54,062 bases of DNA from an uncultured Burkholderiales bacterium (GTDB lineage Bacteria; Pseudomonadota; Gammaproteobacteria; Burkholderiales; Burkholderiaceae_C), in contig CALMIL010000112.1 in NCBI GenBank assembly GCA_937864005.1, positions 1 through 54,062 on the forward strand, in the 5' to 3' direction. The position numbers and the translations under genes are program-made. The number at the start of each line of letters is the position of its first letter. The first letter of the stretch is position 1. Below the pieces are notes generated by a model, which saw only the letters and a list, made by a program, of their open reading frames with translations, was not told the origin of the DNA and searched no databases. Positions 36,677 through 45,826 of the stretch are shown piece after piece.

Positions 36677-38136
36677 CCCCGTCGCCATCCCCCATCACCG
36701 TGCAGCCCGTCGTCATGGCCGGCGGCAGCGGCACCCGCCTGTGGCCGCTGTCGCGGGCCCAGCATCCGAAGCAGTTTCTCGTGCTGCAGGGCAACCGCAG
36801 CCTCTTTCAGCAGGCCGTATCGCGTCTTGCCGCGCTCGGCGGCGAAGATATCGCGGTCGCGCCGCCGTGCATCGTCGGCAACGAGGAGCATCGCTTCCTC
36901 GTGCTCGACCAACTGCGGGAGGTCACGCGCCAGAGCTGCAGCGTGCTGCTCGAGCCGATCGGCCGCAATACCGCGCCTGCCGTCACGCTCGCCGCGCTGC
37001 TCGCGGCCGCGTCGGGCGCCGATCCGGTGCTCGTCGTCACCCCCGCCGACCAGACCGTCACCGACGACGATGCCTTCACGCAGGCCCTGCAGGCCGCCGT
37101 TCGCAGCGCGGCCACGGGCGGCATCGTGATCCTCGGCATCCGGCCCGAGCGCCCCGAGACCGGCTTCGGCTATATCGAGGCCCAGGCCTCCGGCGCCGCG
37201 CCCCACGCCGTGCAGCGCTTCGTCGAAAAGCCCGACCTCGCGACGGCGCAGCGCTACCTGGCCCAGGGCGACTTCTACTGGAACAGCGGCATGTTCGTGA
37301 TGCGCGCGTCGGTCTGGCTCGCCGCGCTGGCCGCCTTTCGCCCCGATATCGCCGATGCGACGCGCGCCGCATGGCAGGCACGGACGGTCGATGCGCCGTT
37401 CGTGCGGCCCGGGCGCGCCGAGTTCGAAGCCATCCCCGCCGAATCGGTCGACTATGCGGTGATGGAGAAGTGCCCCGGCTCGGCCGCTTTCCCGATCCGG
37501 ATGATGCCGCTGGCCGCCGGCTGGAGCGACCTCGGCGCCTGGGACGGCGTCTGGCAGGTGAGCGACAAGGACGCCGACGGCAACGCGCAGCGCGGCGACG
37601 CGCTGTTCCGCGACAGCCACGACTCGCTGGTGCATGCCACGAACCGGCTCGTCGGCGTCGTCGGTCTCGACAACGTCGTCGTCGTCGAGACGTCGGACGC
37701 CGTGCTCGTCGCCGACCGCGAGCGCAGCCAGGATGTGAAGCACATCGTCGCCCGGCTCAATGCGGCCGGCCGCAGCGAACCGACCGTGCACCGCCAGGTG
37801 CATCGGCCCTGGGGCTGGTACGACAGCATCGACCACGGGCCGCGCTTTCAGGTCAAGCGCATCATGGTCAAGCCCGGCGCGTCGCTCAGCCTGCAAAAGC
37901 ACCATCACCGTGCCGAACACTGGATCGTCGTCAGCGGCACCGCCGAGGTGACGAACGGCGACCAGGTGATGCTGCTGACCGAGAACCAGAGCACCTATAT
38001 CCCGCTCGGCACCGTCCACCGGCTCGCGAACCCCGGCAAGCTGCCGCTCGAGATCATCGAAGTCCAGTCGGGCAGCTACCTCGGCGAGGACGATATCGTG
38101 CGCTTCGAGGACAACTACGGCCGCACGCCCGGATAG
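36673..38136 (+). CDS. manC: Mannose-1-phosphate guanylyltransferase / mannose-6-phosphate isomerase
   Basis: A 487-residue bifunctional type II enzyme supplying GDP-mannose. The nucleotidyltransferase domain starts with [16 protein letters not shown] and contains FVEKPD; the C-terminal cupin isomerase domain has [20 protein letters not shown]. It provides the substrate for gmd and fcl and is last in the operon. Only 7 bases separate it from the convergent cysQ stop. Confidence 0.95.
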   Translation: MTPSPSPITVQPVVMAGGSGTRLWPLSRAQHPKQFLVLQGNRSLFQQAVSRLAALGGEDIAVAPPCIVGNEEHRFLVLDQLREVTRQSCSVLLEPIGRNTAPAVTLAALLAAASGADPVLVVTPADQTVTDDDAFTQALQAAVRSAATGGIVILGIRPERPETGFGYIEAQASGAAPHAVQRFVEKPDLATAQRYLAQGDFYWNSGMFVMRASVWLAALAAFRPDIADATRAAWQARTVDAPFVRPGRAEFEAIPAESVDYAVMEKCPGSAAFPIRMMPLAAGWSDLGAWDGVWQVSDKDADGNAQRGDALFRDSHDSLVHATNRLVGVVGLDNVVVVETSDAVLVADRERSQDVKHIVARLNAAGRSEPTVHRQVHRPWGWYDSIDHGPRFQVKRIMVKPGASLSLQKHHHRAEHWIVVSGTAEVTNGDQVMLLTENQSTYIPLGTVHRLANPGKLPLEIIEVQSGSYLGEDDIVRFEDNYGRTPG

Positions 38137-38143
38137 GTCCCGC

Positions 38144-38917
38144 TCAGCCGCGCCCCGCCGCGACGAAATGCGGGTTGTCGAAGCCCGGCTTGCCGTAGGC
38201 GAGCGCCTCGCCGGTATCGATGCGACGCACGCTTCCGCCGGCAGCGGCCAGCACCGCGTGACCGGCGGCGATATCCCATTCCATCGTCCGGCCCAGGCGC
38301 GGGTACAGGTCGGCCTCGCCGGCCGCGACGAGGCACAGCTTGAGCGATGAACCGGCATTCGCGAGGCTCGCCACCTTGCGGCCGGCGAGGAAGGCATCGA
38401 GCGCCGCCGCGTCGCCGTGCGAACGGCTCGCCACCACCGTGAGCCCGGCATCGGGCACCGACCGGCAGGCGATCGTGCGCCGCCCGGCGGCATCCTCGAC
38501 GAAGGCGCCGCTGCCGCGGCAGCCGCCGAAGAGCCGGCCCAGTGCCGGCGCCAGCACGACGCCCAGCAGCGGCTGGCCGCGCTCGATCAACGCGATGTTC
38601 ACCGTGAACTCGCCGTTGCGGCTGATGAACTCCTTGGTGCCGTCCAGCGGATCGACGAGCCAGAAACGGCCGCCGAGGCTGGCGGGGTCGGGCACCCGCC
38701 CGGCGGCGACCGATTCTTCGGCGACGACCGGAATCTCCGGCGCGATGATGGCGAGCGCCGCGAGGATCAGCGCCTCGGCCTGCTCGTCGGCCTGCGTCAC
38801 CGGCGACGCGTCGTCCTTGCCGCGGACGGCGAAGTCGGTCGCGTAGACCTGCAGGATCACCTCGCCGGCACGGCGCGCGATCTTCGTGATCGATTCCAGC
38901 AATTCGGCGTCGGACAT
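38144..38917 (-). CDS. cysQ: 3'(2'),5'-bisphosphate nucleotidase CysQ
   Basis: A 257-residue Li+-sensitive inositol-monophosphatase-fold enzyme that removes the 3' phosphate of PAP (and PAPS). Metal motifs are clear: VVAEES, LVDPLDGTKEF and EWDIAAGHAVL. It is divergent from cysD/cysNC across a 104-bp gap and convergent with manC. Removing PAP is needed wherever PAPS is used by reductases or sulfotransferases. Confidence 0.95.
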   Translation of the reverse strand: MSDAELLESITKIARRAGEVILQVYATDFAVRGKDDASPVTQADEQAEALILAALAIIAPEIPVVAEESVAAGRVPDPASLGGRFWLVDPLDGTKEFISRNGEFTVNIALIERGQPLLGVVLAPALGRLFGGCRGSGAFVEDAAGRRTIACRSVPDAGLTVVASRSHGDAAALDAFLAGRKVASLANAGSSLKLCLVAAGEADLYPRLGRTMEWDIAAGHAVLAAAGGSVRRIDTGEALAYGKPGFDNPHFVAAGRG

Positions 38918-39021
38918 CAGTTTTCCCTCGCATCAGGACGGTCGGTGGCAGGCGTTTGCATGTATTGTCCAATAAAAGTTTAGTATCCTCGGCAACCTGA
39001 TTTCCTGCCTCCCGCCGTTCG
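38918..39021. promoter_or_regulatory. Divergent cysQ / cysD control region
   Basis: A short intergenic stretch, with an AT-rich patch (TGTATTGTCCAATAAAAG to TAGTAT, 38961–38986) that stands out in this GC-rich sequence. It must hold promoters in both directions. TTGCAT (38956) and TAGTAT (38981) are a possible rightward pair but with a long 19-bp spacer. Confidence 0.4.
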
Positions 39022-39891
39022 ATGCCCGAAGCGCCGCACCTGCCCCTGCAGCAGCTCAACGCCCGCCGCCAGCGTGCGGTGGAGTTGCGCCTTGCGGGGC
39101 AGACGCTGGAGCAGATTCGGCGCCAGACCGGCCTGAGCATCCCGACCGTGATCGGTGCCTACACCGCATTCTTGAACAAGGGCTGGTCCGGCATCGCCAC
39201 CCCGGCGCGCGGCCGCCGCGTCGGCCAGGGCCGCGGATTGACGCCGGACGAAGAAGCCGAAGTGCAGCGCTTCATGCTTGCCGCCCGGCCCGAGGAGGCC
39301 GGCCTGGCGACCGGACTGTGGACCGCCGATGCGGTGCGCGAATTCACGCAATCCGCATTCGGGCATGCCCCGCAGGGCCGCGCGCTGACGCGGGTGATGA
39401 CGCGCGCCGGAATCGACCTCCTGCCGATGGCAGAACTGGCGCGCGAACACGCCGCACTCGCGCAGTGGCGCGAAGCCCGGCTGCCGCACCTCGCCCGCGA
39501 CGCCCGCAAGCGCGGCGCGAGCCTGGCGTGGTGCGGCCAGATCAGCCTGCCGGGCCCGAGCGCGACCCAGCGCCTGCTGGTGGCGCAGACCCTGCGCGAC
39601 AGCACCGCCTGGCTGCCTGTGGGCGATGCCTACAGCGTCGGCACCTATGCCGATTTCCTCGAGCGCCTGCTGGCCGCCTGGCCGGGCGCGCATCACATCC
39701 TGCTGCACGGAATCGATATCCGGGCCGCGGGGCTCACCGGCTGGCTGCAAGAGCATCCCGAGATCACCGTCAGCGCCTGCCCGGCCGGCCCGACAGCGCG
39801 CCTGCAGCGCAATCCGACGCCCGCCGTGGGCGGCGCCGCGCCGCCTTCGAAAGCAACGATTCACCGATCGGCGAGCGCCGATTCACTGCCC
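39022..39891 (+). other. IS630-transposase-like, DDE-less domain in frame with cysD
   Basis: The first 290 codons of the cysD reading frame. Residues about 8–55 form a homeodomain-like helix-turn-helix ([20 protein letters not shown]). Residues about 95–135 form a second winged helix ([17 protein letters not shown]). The rest follows the IS630 DDE_3 layout, but the acidic residues are gone: the first D position lies in LAWCGQISL, the second (normally DNxxxH) reads LLHGIDIR, and the final NPxE position reads QRNPTPA. It looks like a domesticated, catalytically dead transposase kept for DNA binding. No terminal inverted repeats were found around it. Confidence 0.6.
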
Positions 39892-40791
39892 ATGAAACTC
39901 ACCCATCTGCAGCAACTGGAAGCCGAGAGCATCCACATCATGCGCGAGGTCGTCGCCGAGGCCGACAACCCGGTGATGCTCTATTCGATCGGCAAGGACA
40001 GCGCGACCATGCTGCACCTCGCGCGCAAGGCCTTCTATCCCTCACCGCCGCCGTTTCCGCTGCTGCACGTCGATACGACCTGGAAATTCCGCGACATGTA
40101 TGCGCTGCGCGAGCGCATGGCTGCGGAGTCGGGGATGAAGCTGCTCGTCCACCAGAACCCGGAGGCCGCCGCGCTCGGCATCAACCCCTTCGATCACGGC
40201 TCGCAGATCCACACCGACATGTGGAAGACGCAGGGCCTGAAGCAGGCGCTCGACCAGTACGGCTTCGATGTCGCCTTCGGCGGTGCGCGGCGCGACGAGG
40301 AAAAGTCGCGCGCCAAGGAGCGCATCTTCTCGTTTCGAAGCCACCAGCACCGCTGGGACGCGAAGAACCAGCGCCCCGAGCTCTGGCACCTGTACAACGC
40401 GCGCAAGCACAAGGGCGAGTCGATCCGCGTCTTTCCGCTCTCGAACTGGACCGAGCTCGACGTCTGGCAGTACATCGAGGCCGAGAAGATTCCGATCGTG
40501 CCGCTGTATTTCGCCGCCGAACGGCCGGTCGTCGAGCGCGACGGCGCGCTCATCATGGTCGACGACGAGCGCATGCCGCTCGAGGCCGGCGAACTGCCGG
40601 TGATGCGCAAGGTGCGCTTTCGCACCCTCGGCTGCTACCCGCTGACCGGCGCGATCGAAAGCGACGCCGATACGCTCGCCGCCGTCATCCAGGAGATGCT
40701 GCACTCGCGCAGCAGCGAGCGCCAGGGCCGCATGATCGACCACGACGCCGCCGCCTCGATGGAGAAGAAGAAGCAGGAAGGGTATTTCTGA
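39022..40791 (+). CDS. cysD: Sulfate adenylyltransferase subunit 2 with in-frame N-terminal extension
   Basis: One uninterrupted frame of 589 codons. The CysD part begins at the internal ATG 39892 ([20 protein letters not shown], 299 residues, normal length) and has the PP-loop SIGKDS (residues 322–327 of the long frame), [16 protein letters not shown] and [15 protein letters not shown]. With CysN it makes adenylyl sulfate from ATP and sulfate. Upstream are 290 codons of transposase-like sequence without a stop. There is no Shine–Dalgarno before 39892, only a small hairpin, so the product may be a fusion, or CysD may start internally. If only conventional CysD is made, the gene is 39892–40791. 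Confidence 0.85.
   Translation: MPEAPHLPLQQLNARRQRAVELRLAGQTLEQIRRQTGLSIPTVIGAYTAFLNKGWSGIATPARGRRVGQGRGLTPDEEAEVQRFMLAARPEEAGLATGLWTADAVREFTQSAFGHAPQGRALTRVMTRAGIDLLPMAELAREHAALAQWREARLPHLARDARKRGASLAWCGQISLPGPSATQRLLVAQTLRDSTAWLPVGDAYSVGTYADFLERLLAAWPGAHHILLHGIDIRAAGLTGWLQEHPEITVSACPAGPTARLQRNPTPAVGGAAPPSKATIHRSASADSLPMKLTHLQQLEAESIHIMREVVAEADNPVMLYSIGKDSATMLHLARKAFYPSPPPFPLLHVDTTWKFRDMYALRERMAAESGMKLLVHQNPEAAALGINPFDHGSQIHTDMWKTQGLKQALDQYGFDVAFGGARRDEEKSRAKERIFSFRSHQHRWDAKNQRPELWHLYNARKHKGESIRVFPLSNWTELDVWQYIEAEKIPIVPLYFAAERPVVERDGALIMVDDERMPLEAGELPVMRKVRFRTLGCYPLTGAIESDADTLAAVIQEMLHSRSSERQGRMIDHDAAASMEKKKQEGYF
39867..39882 (+). promoter_or_regulatory. Hairpin just upstream of the internal cysD ATG
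   Basis: ATCGGCG and CGCCGAT form a 7-bp stem with a 2-base spacer, ending 9 bases before the ATG at 39892, where a ribosome site would be expected. It could hinder or guide internal initiation. Confidence 0.35.
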
Positions 40792-42650
40792 TGAGCGCGC
40801 AAGAGAACAAGGGTCTGCTCAGGTTCATCACCTGCGGCAGCGTCGACGACGGCAAGAGCACGCTCATCGGGCGCATGCTGTACGAGTCGAAGATGCTGTT
40901 CGACGACCAGCTCGCCGCGGTCGAGGCCGACAGCCGCAAATGGGGCACGCAGGGCGACGCGATCGACTTCGCGCTGCTCGTCGACGGCCTGGCCGCCGAA
41001 CGCGAGCAAGGCATCACGATCGACGTCGCCTACCGGCTGTTCGCCACCGAGCGGCGCAAATTCATCGTCGCCGACACGCCGGGCCACGAGCAGTACACGC
41101 GCAACATGATCACCGGCGCCTCCACCGCCGACCTCGCCGTGATCCTGATCGACGCCCGCAAGGGCGTGCTCACGCAGACGCGCCGGCACAGCTACCTGGC
41201 GCACCTGATCGGCATCCGCAAGGTGGTGCTCGCGATCAACAAGCTCGACCTCGTCGACTACTCGGAGGAGGTCTTTCGCACCATCGAGGGCGAATACCGC
41301 GATTTCGCGGACCAGATCGGGCTCGCGGACATCGTGCCGATCCCGCTCTCCGCGCTGCGCGGCGACAACATCCTGACGAAGAGCGCGCACACCCCCTGGT
41401 ACCACGGGCCGACGCTGATGGCCTACCTCGAGACGGTCGAGGTCGACGATCTGCGCCAGCAGGCCGGCGCACTGCGCCTGCCGGTGCAGTGGGTGAACCG
41501 CCCGAACCACGACTTCCGCGGCTTTTGCGGCACCGTTGCCGGCGGCAGCGTCAAGCCCGGCGACCGCATCCGCATCCAGCCTTCGGGGCGCGAGAGCACG
41601 GTGGCGCGCATCGTCACCGCCGACGGCGACCTGCCGCTCGCCGTGGCCGGCCAGTCGATCACGCTGACGCTCGCCGACGAGATCGACATCTCGCGCGGCG
41701 ACATGATCAGCGACGCCGAGAAGCCCGCCGAAGTGGCCGACCAGTTCGAGGCGACGCTGGTGTGGATGGGCGAGGAGCCGATGCTGCCGGGCCGCGCCTA
41801 CGTCATGAAGATCGGCACCCGCAGCGTGAGCGCGACCATCACCGAGCCCAAGTACAAGGTGAACGTCAATACGCTGCAGCACCTCGCCGCCAAGACGCTC
41901 GACCTGAACGAGATCGGCGTGTGCAACCTGTCGCTCGACCAGCTCGTCGCCTTCGATCCCTACGACGCGAACCGCGAGACCGGCGGCTTCATCCTGATCG
42001 ACCGCCTGACCAACAACACCGTCGGCGCCGGCATGCTGCACTTCGCGCTGCGCCGCGCCCACAACATCCACCTGCAGTACGTCGATATCGACAAGGCCGC
42101 GCGCGCCACCCTGAACGGCCAGCGGCCGGCGCTGATCTGGATGACCGGGCTGTCGGGATCGGGCAAATCGACGATCGCCAACCTGGTCGAGAAGAAGCTC
42201 TACGCGATGGGCCGGCGCAGCTACCTGCTCGACGGCGACAACGTGCGCCACGGCCTGAACCGCGACCTCGGCTTCACCGACGCCGACCGCGTCGAAAACG
42301 TGCGCCGCGTCGCCGAAGTCGGGCGCCTGATGGTCGATGCCGGGCTGATCGTGATCGCCGCATTCATCTCGCCGTTTCGCGCCGAGCGCGCCATGGCGCG
42401 CGCCCTGCTCGCCGAAGGCGAATTCATCGAGGTCCACGTCGACACCCCGCTCGAAGTCGCCGAATCGCGCGACGTGAAGGGCCTGTACAAGAAGGCCCGG
42501 CGCGGCGAACTGCGCAACTTCACCGGCATCGATTCGCCCTACGAACCCCCCGAGAATCCCGAACTGCGCGTGCACGCCGCCGCCTGCAGCGCCGAGGAGG
42601 CGGCCGAGCAGGTGATCGGCGCGCTGCGCGGGCTGGGGCTGATTTCGTAG
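40791..42650 (+). CDS. cysNC: Sulfate adenylyltransferase subunit 1 / adenylylsulfate kinase fusion
   Basis: A 619-residue bifunctional protein of the NodQ/CysNC type. The N-terminal GTPase CysN has [18 protein letters not shown] and NKLD. The C-terminal APS kinase CysC starts near residue 445 with GLSGSGKST and holds [14 protein letters not shown]. With CysD it converts sulfate to PAPS. The ATG shares its first base with the last base of the cysD stop. A CysC domain is not required by organisms that reduce APS directly, so PAPS may be meant for sulfotransferases in the surrounding polysaccharide locus. Confidence 0.96.
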   Translation: MSAQENKGLLRFITCGSVDDGKSTLIGRMLYESKMLFDDQLAAVEADSRKWGTQGDAIDFALLVDGLAAEREQGITIDVAYRLFATERRKFIVADTPGHEQYTRNMITGASTADLAVILIDARKGVLTQTRRHSYLAHLIGIRKVVLAINKLDLVDYSEEVFRTIEGEYRDFADQIGLADIVPIPLSALRGDNILTKSAHTPWYHGPTLMAYLETVEVDDLRQQAGALRLPVQWVNRPNHDFRGFCGTVAGGSVKPGDRIRIQPSGRESTVARIVTADGDLPLAVAGQSITLTLADEIDISRGDMISDAEKPAEVADQFEATLVWMGEEPMLPGRAYVMKIGTRSVSATITEPKYKVNVNTLQHLAAKTLDLNEIGVCNLSLDQLVAFDPYDANRETGGFILIDRLTNNTVGAGMLHFALRRAHNIHLQYVDIDKAARATLNGQRPALIWMTGLSGSGKSTIANLVEKKLYAMGRRSYLLDGDNVRHGLNRDLGFTDADRVENVRRVAEVGRLMVDAGLIVIAAFISPFRAERAMARALLAEGEFIEVHVDTPLEVAESRDVKGLYKKARRGELRNFTGIDSPYEPPENPELRVHAAACSAEEAAEQVIGALRGLGLIS

Positions 42651-42692
42651 GTCGGCGCGCCGGTCGCAAGCGTCGACGAGACAAATGGTGCA

Positions 42693-43718
42693 ATGAAGGT
42701 CTGGTTCGATCTATCCAACTCGCCCCACATCAATCTGTTCGCGCAGATGATCCGCGAGCTGGAGGCGGATGGGCACGAGGTCATCATCACCTGCCGCCCG
42801 CTGGCCAATACGATCGACCTGCTCGATCTGCACGGCTTCCGGTACGAAGTCGTGGGCGAGCACTACGGCGCCAACTTCTATCGAAAGCTCTTCGGCTACC
42901 CGATCCGCGTGATGCAACTGCGCGCCTACCTCGCCCCCAAGCGCATCGACGTCGCCATCTCGCAAAGCTCGTTTCATTCCCCGGTCGTGGCGCGGCTCCT
43001 GGGCGTGCGATCGATCTACATGAACGACAACGAGCATGCGCTGGGCAACGTGCCGTCGTTCCTGAGCGCCAGCAAGATCATGGTGCCCGAGTTCCTCTCG
43101 CTGGCGAACCTGAAGCGGCAGATGGCCAACCCCGCGAAGGTCGTTCGCTACCCCGGCGTGAAGGAGGGCATCTACCTCTGGGGGCTGCAGAAGCGTCTCG
43201 ACCAACGCGGCGTTCGGGCCAAGCCGTCCGGCCGGCCGGCGGTCTACGTGCGGCCCGAGCCCTGGACGGCGCAGTACTACAAGGGCGGCAAGGACTTCCT
43301 CGACGATGTGCTGCTCGGCGTCAAGGATCACGTCGACGTCACGTTGCTGCCGCGAGGCAAGGCGCAAGGCGAACACTACCGGGCGCCGAGGTTCGCCCGA
43401 ATCCGGATCGTCGATACGGCCCTAGACATCGCCGATATCGCGCCCGATTGCGACCTCTTCGTCGGCGCCGGTGGAACCATGACGCGCGAAATGGCGGTGC
43501 TGGGCGTGCCCACCATCTCCGTTTATCAAGACGCGTTGCTGGATGTCGACAGGTATCTGCTGGAGCTTGGCGCGTTCTCCCACCAGCCGAAATTGACGGC
43601 TGCCGCACTGCTGGACTTTCTCGGCGCCGCCGATCGCCGGCCCGCCAACAGCCTGCTGCTGAACAAGGGCGAACAGGCCTATGCCCAAATCAAGCATGCG
43701 ATACTCGCCGCCGATTGA
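42693..43718 (+). CDS. DUF354 family protein, glycosyltransferase-B-like
   Basis: A 341-residue protein of the DUF354 family: MKVWFDLSNSPHINLFAQMI at the start, ISQSSFHSPVVARLLG and, near the C-terminus, LFVGAGGTMTREMAVLGVP, which resembles the nucleotide-sugar binding half of GT-B enzymes. Relatives occur in archaeal and bacterial polysaccharide clusters; no activity is firmly known to me. It starts 42 bases after cysNC and is followed by an oxidoreductase and an aldo-keto-reductase-like protein, probably a functional trio. Confidence 0.75.
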   Translation: MKVWFDLSNSPHINLFAQMIRELEADGHEVIITCRPLANTIDLLDLHGFRYEVVGEHYGANFYRKLFGYPIRVMQLRAYLAPKRIDVAISQSSFHSPVVARLLGVRSIYMNDNEHALGNVPSFLSASKIMVPEFLSLANLKRQMANPAKVVRYPGVKEGIYLWGLQKRLDQRGVRAKPSGRPAVYVRPEPWTAQYYKGGKDFLDDVLLGVKDHVDVTLLPRGKAQGEHYRAPRFARIRIVDTALDIADIAPDCDLFVGAGGTMTREMAVLGVPTISVYQDALLDVDRYLLELGAFSHQPKLTAAALLDFLGAADRRPANSLLLNKGEQAYAQIKHAILAAD

Positions 43719-43724
43719 TGCCGG

Positions 43725-43748
43725 TTGTTCGGCAACAGTGCCGAGCAA
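43725..43748 (+). terminator. 10-bp stem-loop between DUF354 and oxidoreductase genes
   Basis: TTGTTCGGCA and TGCCGAGCAA pair over 10 bp (one G·U) around ACAG, followed by TT. It ends just before the ribosome site (CAGGGGG) of the next gene. It could attenuate readthrough or affect translation rather than fully terminate. Confidence 0.4.
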
Positions 43749-43761
43749 TTCAGGGGGTTGA

Positions 43762-44850
43762 GTGGTCAGAGTTGCAATGGTCGGGCTCGGCAAGATGGGC
43801 CTGTCCCACCTTGCCATCGTGCGCGCGCATCCGCAGGTCGACTTGATCGCCGGTTGCGACAGTTCGAGCTACCTGACGGACGTGCTGTCCAGGCATGCCG
43901 GGCTCGAGTGCTACGCGGATTTCGACCGCATGCTGGCCAACGAGCAGTTGGACGCGGTCGTGGTTTCCACCCCCTCCAAGATGCATGCGTCGATGGTGCA
44001 CAAGGCGCTGGACAAGGGCTTGCACGTATTCTGCGAGAAGCCTTTCGTGCTCGACGTGAATGACGGTGAACGATTGGTTGCGTTGGCCGACAGCAAGAAC
44101 CTGGTGACGCAGGTCGGCTACCACTATCGGTTCGTCGGCGCCTTCCGGGAGGCCGCGCGGGTCGTCAAGTCCGGTGCACTGGGCACGATCCATCATGTGC
44201 GTGCCGAGGCCTACGGCCCCGTCGTGCTGCGGCCCAAGGGCGGCACCTGGCGCCTGGCGAAGGACGAGGGCGGCGGCGCCCTCTACGACTACGCCTGTCA
44301 CGCGATCGACCTCGTGAATTTCATCGCCGGGACCCCCGCATCGGTGGGCGGCGTGGTGCGCCACGGCGTCTTCTCGCGCGACGTCGAGGATGAAGTCTAT
44401 TGCTCGCTCTACTACGCCAACGGCGCCAGCGGCCAGTTGTGCGTGAACTGGAGCGACGAGAGCTTTCGCAAGATGAGCACCAAGATCTCGGTCTGGGGCA
44501 CGAACGGACGCTTGACTGCAGATCGACAGGAGTGCCAGACCTATCTGCGTGAACCGACGCCGGCCCTGCCTGAGTTGAAGACCGGCTGGAACGTCCGCTA
44601 CACCACCGATCTGACCGAGCCGGTCTGGTACTACCTGCGCGGCGAAGAGTACTCGGCACAGGTCGACTACTTCGTCAAGAGCATTGAAGCCAGGCGCACG
44701 CAGGGCGAGAACAGCTTTCGCTCGGCGCTCGAAGCGGATCGCATCGTTTCGATGATCGTCGCGCAGGGGCTGTCCGGGGCGCCGAGTGCAGGCGCGGTTG
44801 CGGCGCCCGCCTCCGCGCCGGCAGGCTTCTGGAAGCGACTCTTCGGTTGA
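43762..44850 (+). CDS. Gfo/Idh/MocA family oxidoreductase
   Basis: A 362-residue NAD(P)-dependent sugar oxidoreductase. Rossmann loop VGLGKMGLSHL, the family hallmark CEKPFVLD with the catalytic Lys, and the catalytic-region motif ALYDYACHAIDLVNF (His likely catalytic). The start is GTG, with AGGGGG before it. The last ~20 residues are Ala/Pro-rich. Sits between DUF354 and the AKR-like gene, so it likely oxidises or reduces a nucleotide sugar or glycan during polymer tailoring; the substrate is unknown. Confidence 0.85.
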   Translation: MVRVAMVGLGKMGLSHLAIVRAHPQVDLIAGCDSSSYLTDVLSRHAGLECYADFDRMLANEQLDAVVVSTPSKMHASMVHKALDKGLHVFCEKPFVLDVNDGERLVALADSKNLVTQVGYHYRFVGAFREAARVVKSGALGTIHHVRAEAYGPVVLRPKGGTWRLAKDEGGGALYDYACHAIDLVNFIAGTPASVGGVVRHGVFSRDVEDEVYCSLYYANGASGQLCVNWSDESFRKMSTKISVWGTNGRLTADRQECQTYLREPTPALPELKTGWNVRYTTDLTEPVWYYLRGEEYSAQVDYFVKSIEARRTQGENSFRSALEADRIVSMIVAQGLSGAPSAGAVAAPASAPAGFWKRLFG

Positions 44851-44884
44851 ACCACACCTGCGCACGCAGGGCAATCAGCAAGCT

Positions 44885-45769
44885 ATGGACCGTGTCCTGT
44901 TCGGTGACAACCAGTTCTTCGGCGTCAACCACATGTCCGAAGAGAAGGCGCGCGCGCAGCAGATGCGGTTTCAGGACACGCAAGCCATCATCGATGTGCT
45001 GGATGCCGCCTACCAGGAAGGCATCCGCACCTTCATGTGCACGACGCACGATCGCGTGGCAGAGGTGTGCGACTACTTCCGCGCCAATCGCGACAAGTAT
45101 CCGGACTACGAGTTCTTCCCCTGCATGCCCTACGCGCACAAGTACGCGAATGCCGTGACCGAGTACGGCATGATCGACGCACTGCGCAAGTTCCTGCCCG
45201 ACGAAGGCGCGGTCGGCGCCATGTTGAAAGGCGGGCTGGCGCTTGCCAACAAGGACGTCGCGGCCATCATGCAGTTGCTGATCGACGCCGAGATGAAGAT
45301 GTTTCACGGGCTGCGCACACCCGTCATCTTCATGCAGAACGTCATCACCGATCTGCTGCTGGGCGTCGGCATGAAGGGCTGCCTTCGCGTCTTCCATGAC
45401 CACGTGCGCGAAAAGTATCAGGCCGAGCCCGGCTTCATCACGATGAATACGCCAGTCCTGCTCGACGTACTGGACGAGTTGGGCATCGACAACCCGATCG
45501 TCTGCTCCAACATCAACAAGATCGGCTTTCGCATGTGCGGCGGCATCGAGCTGTACGAGAAGACGCTTGCCGAGCGGCGCTTCCGTCCGGTCGCCATGTC
45601 GGTGCTCGCCTCCGGCGCGATCACGCCGCGCGAGGCCATCTCGTACGTCTGCGGCCTGCCCAAGGTGGAATCGATCGTCTTCGGCGCATCGAGCCGCGGA
45701 AATATCCGCCAGACGAAGAACTTGATCGACGAGTTCTGGCCCGTCAGCACCGGCGCCGGCGCCGGCTGA
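44885..45769 (+). CDS. Aldo-keto-reductase-like TIM-barrel protein, unknown function
   Basis: A 294-residue soluble protein. The start (RVLFGDNQFFGVNHMSEEKA) and the end (VFGASSRGNIRQTKNLIDEF) recall the first strand and last helix of aldo-keto reductases, with ADAAYQEG-like and GIRTFMCTTHDR segments between. The classical AKR catalytic Tyr/Lys/His cannot be placed with confidence. Proteins of this type are usually listed as hypothetical next to polysaccharide genes. It follows the Gfo/Idh gene by 34 bases and is probably co-transcribed. Confidence 0.6.
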   Translation: MDRVLFGDNQFFGVNHMSEEKARAQQMRFQDTQAIIDVLDAAYQEGIRTFMCTTHDRVAEVCDYFRANRDKYPDYEFFPCMPYAHKYANAVTEYGMIDALRKFLPDEGAVGAMLKGGLALANKDVAAIMQLLIDAEMKMFHGLRTPVIFMQNVITDLLLGVGMKGCLRVFHDHVREKYQAEPGFITMNTPVLLDVLDELGIDNPIVCSNINKIGFRMCGGIELYEKTLAERRFRPVAMSVLASGAITPREAISYVCGLPKVESIVFGASSRGNIRQTKNLIDEFWPVSTGAGAG

Positions 45770-45803
45770 TCGGTACGCGCGCGGGCGCATTGCGCCGCCG
45801 GGC

Positions 45804-45826
45804 GCCGGCAATCGATGCATGCCGGC
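45804..45826. terminator. Hairpin between convergent AKR-like and hipA genes
   Basis: GCCGGCA and TGCCGGC form a 7-bp stem around a 9-base loop directly before the hipA stop on the other strand. Position between convergent genes suggests a two-way terminator; no T-run. Confidence 0.4.

Noticed and set aside
39318..42650. 1110-codon frame apparently joining upstream sequence to CysNC
   Set aside because: Its first ~490 residues are out-of-frame shadow of cysD; the true cysNC start is the ATG at 40791, which overlaps the cysD stop.
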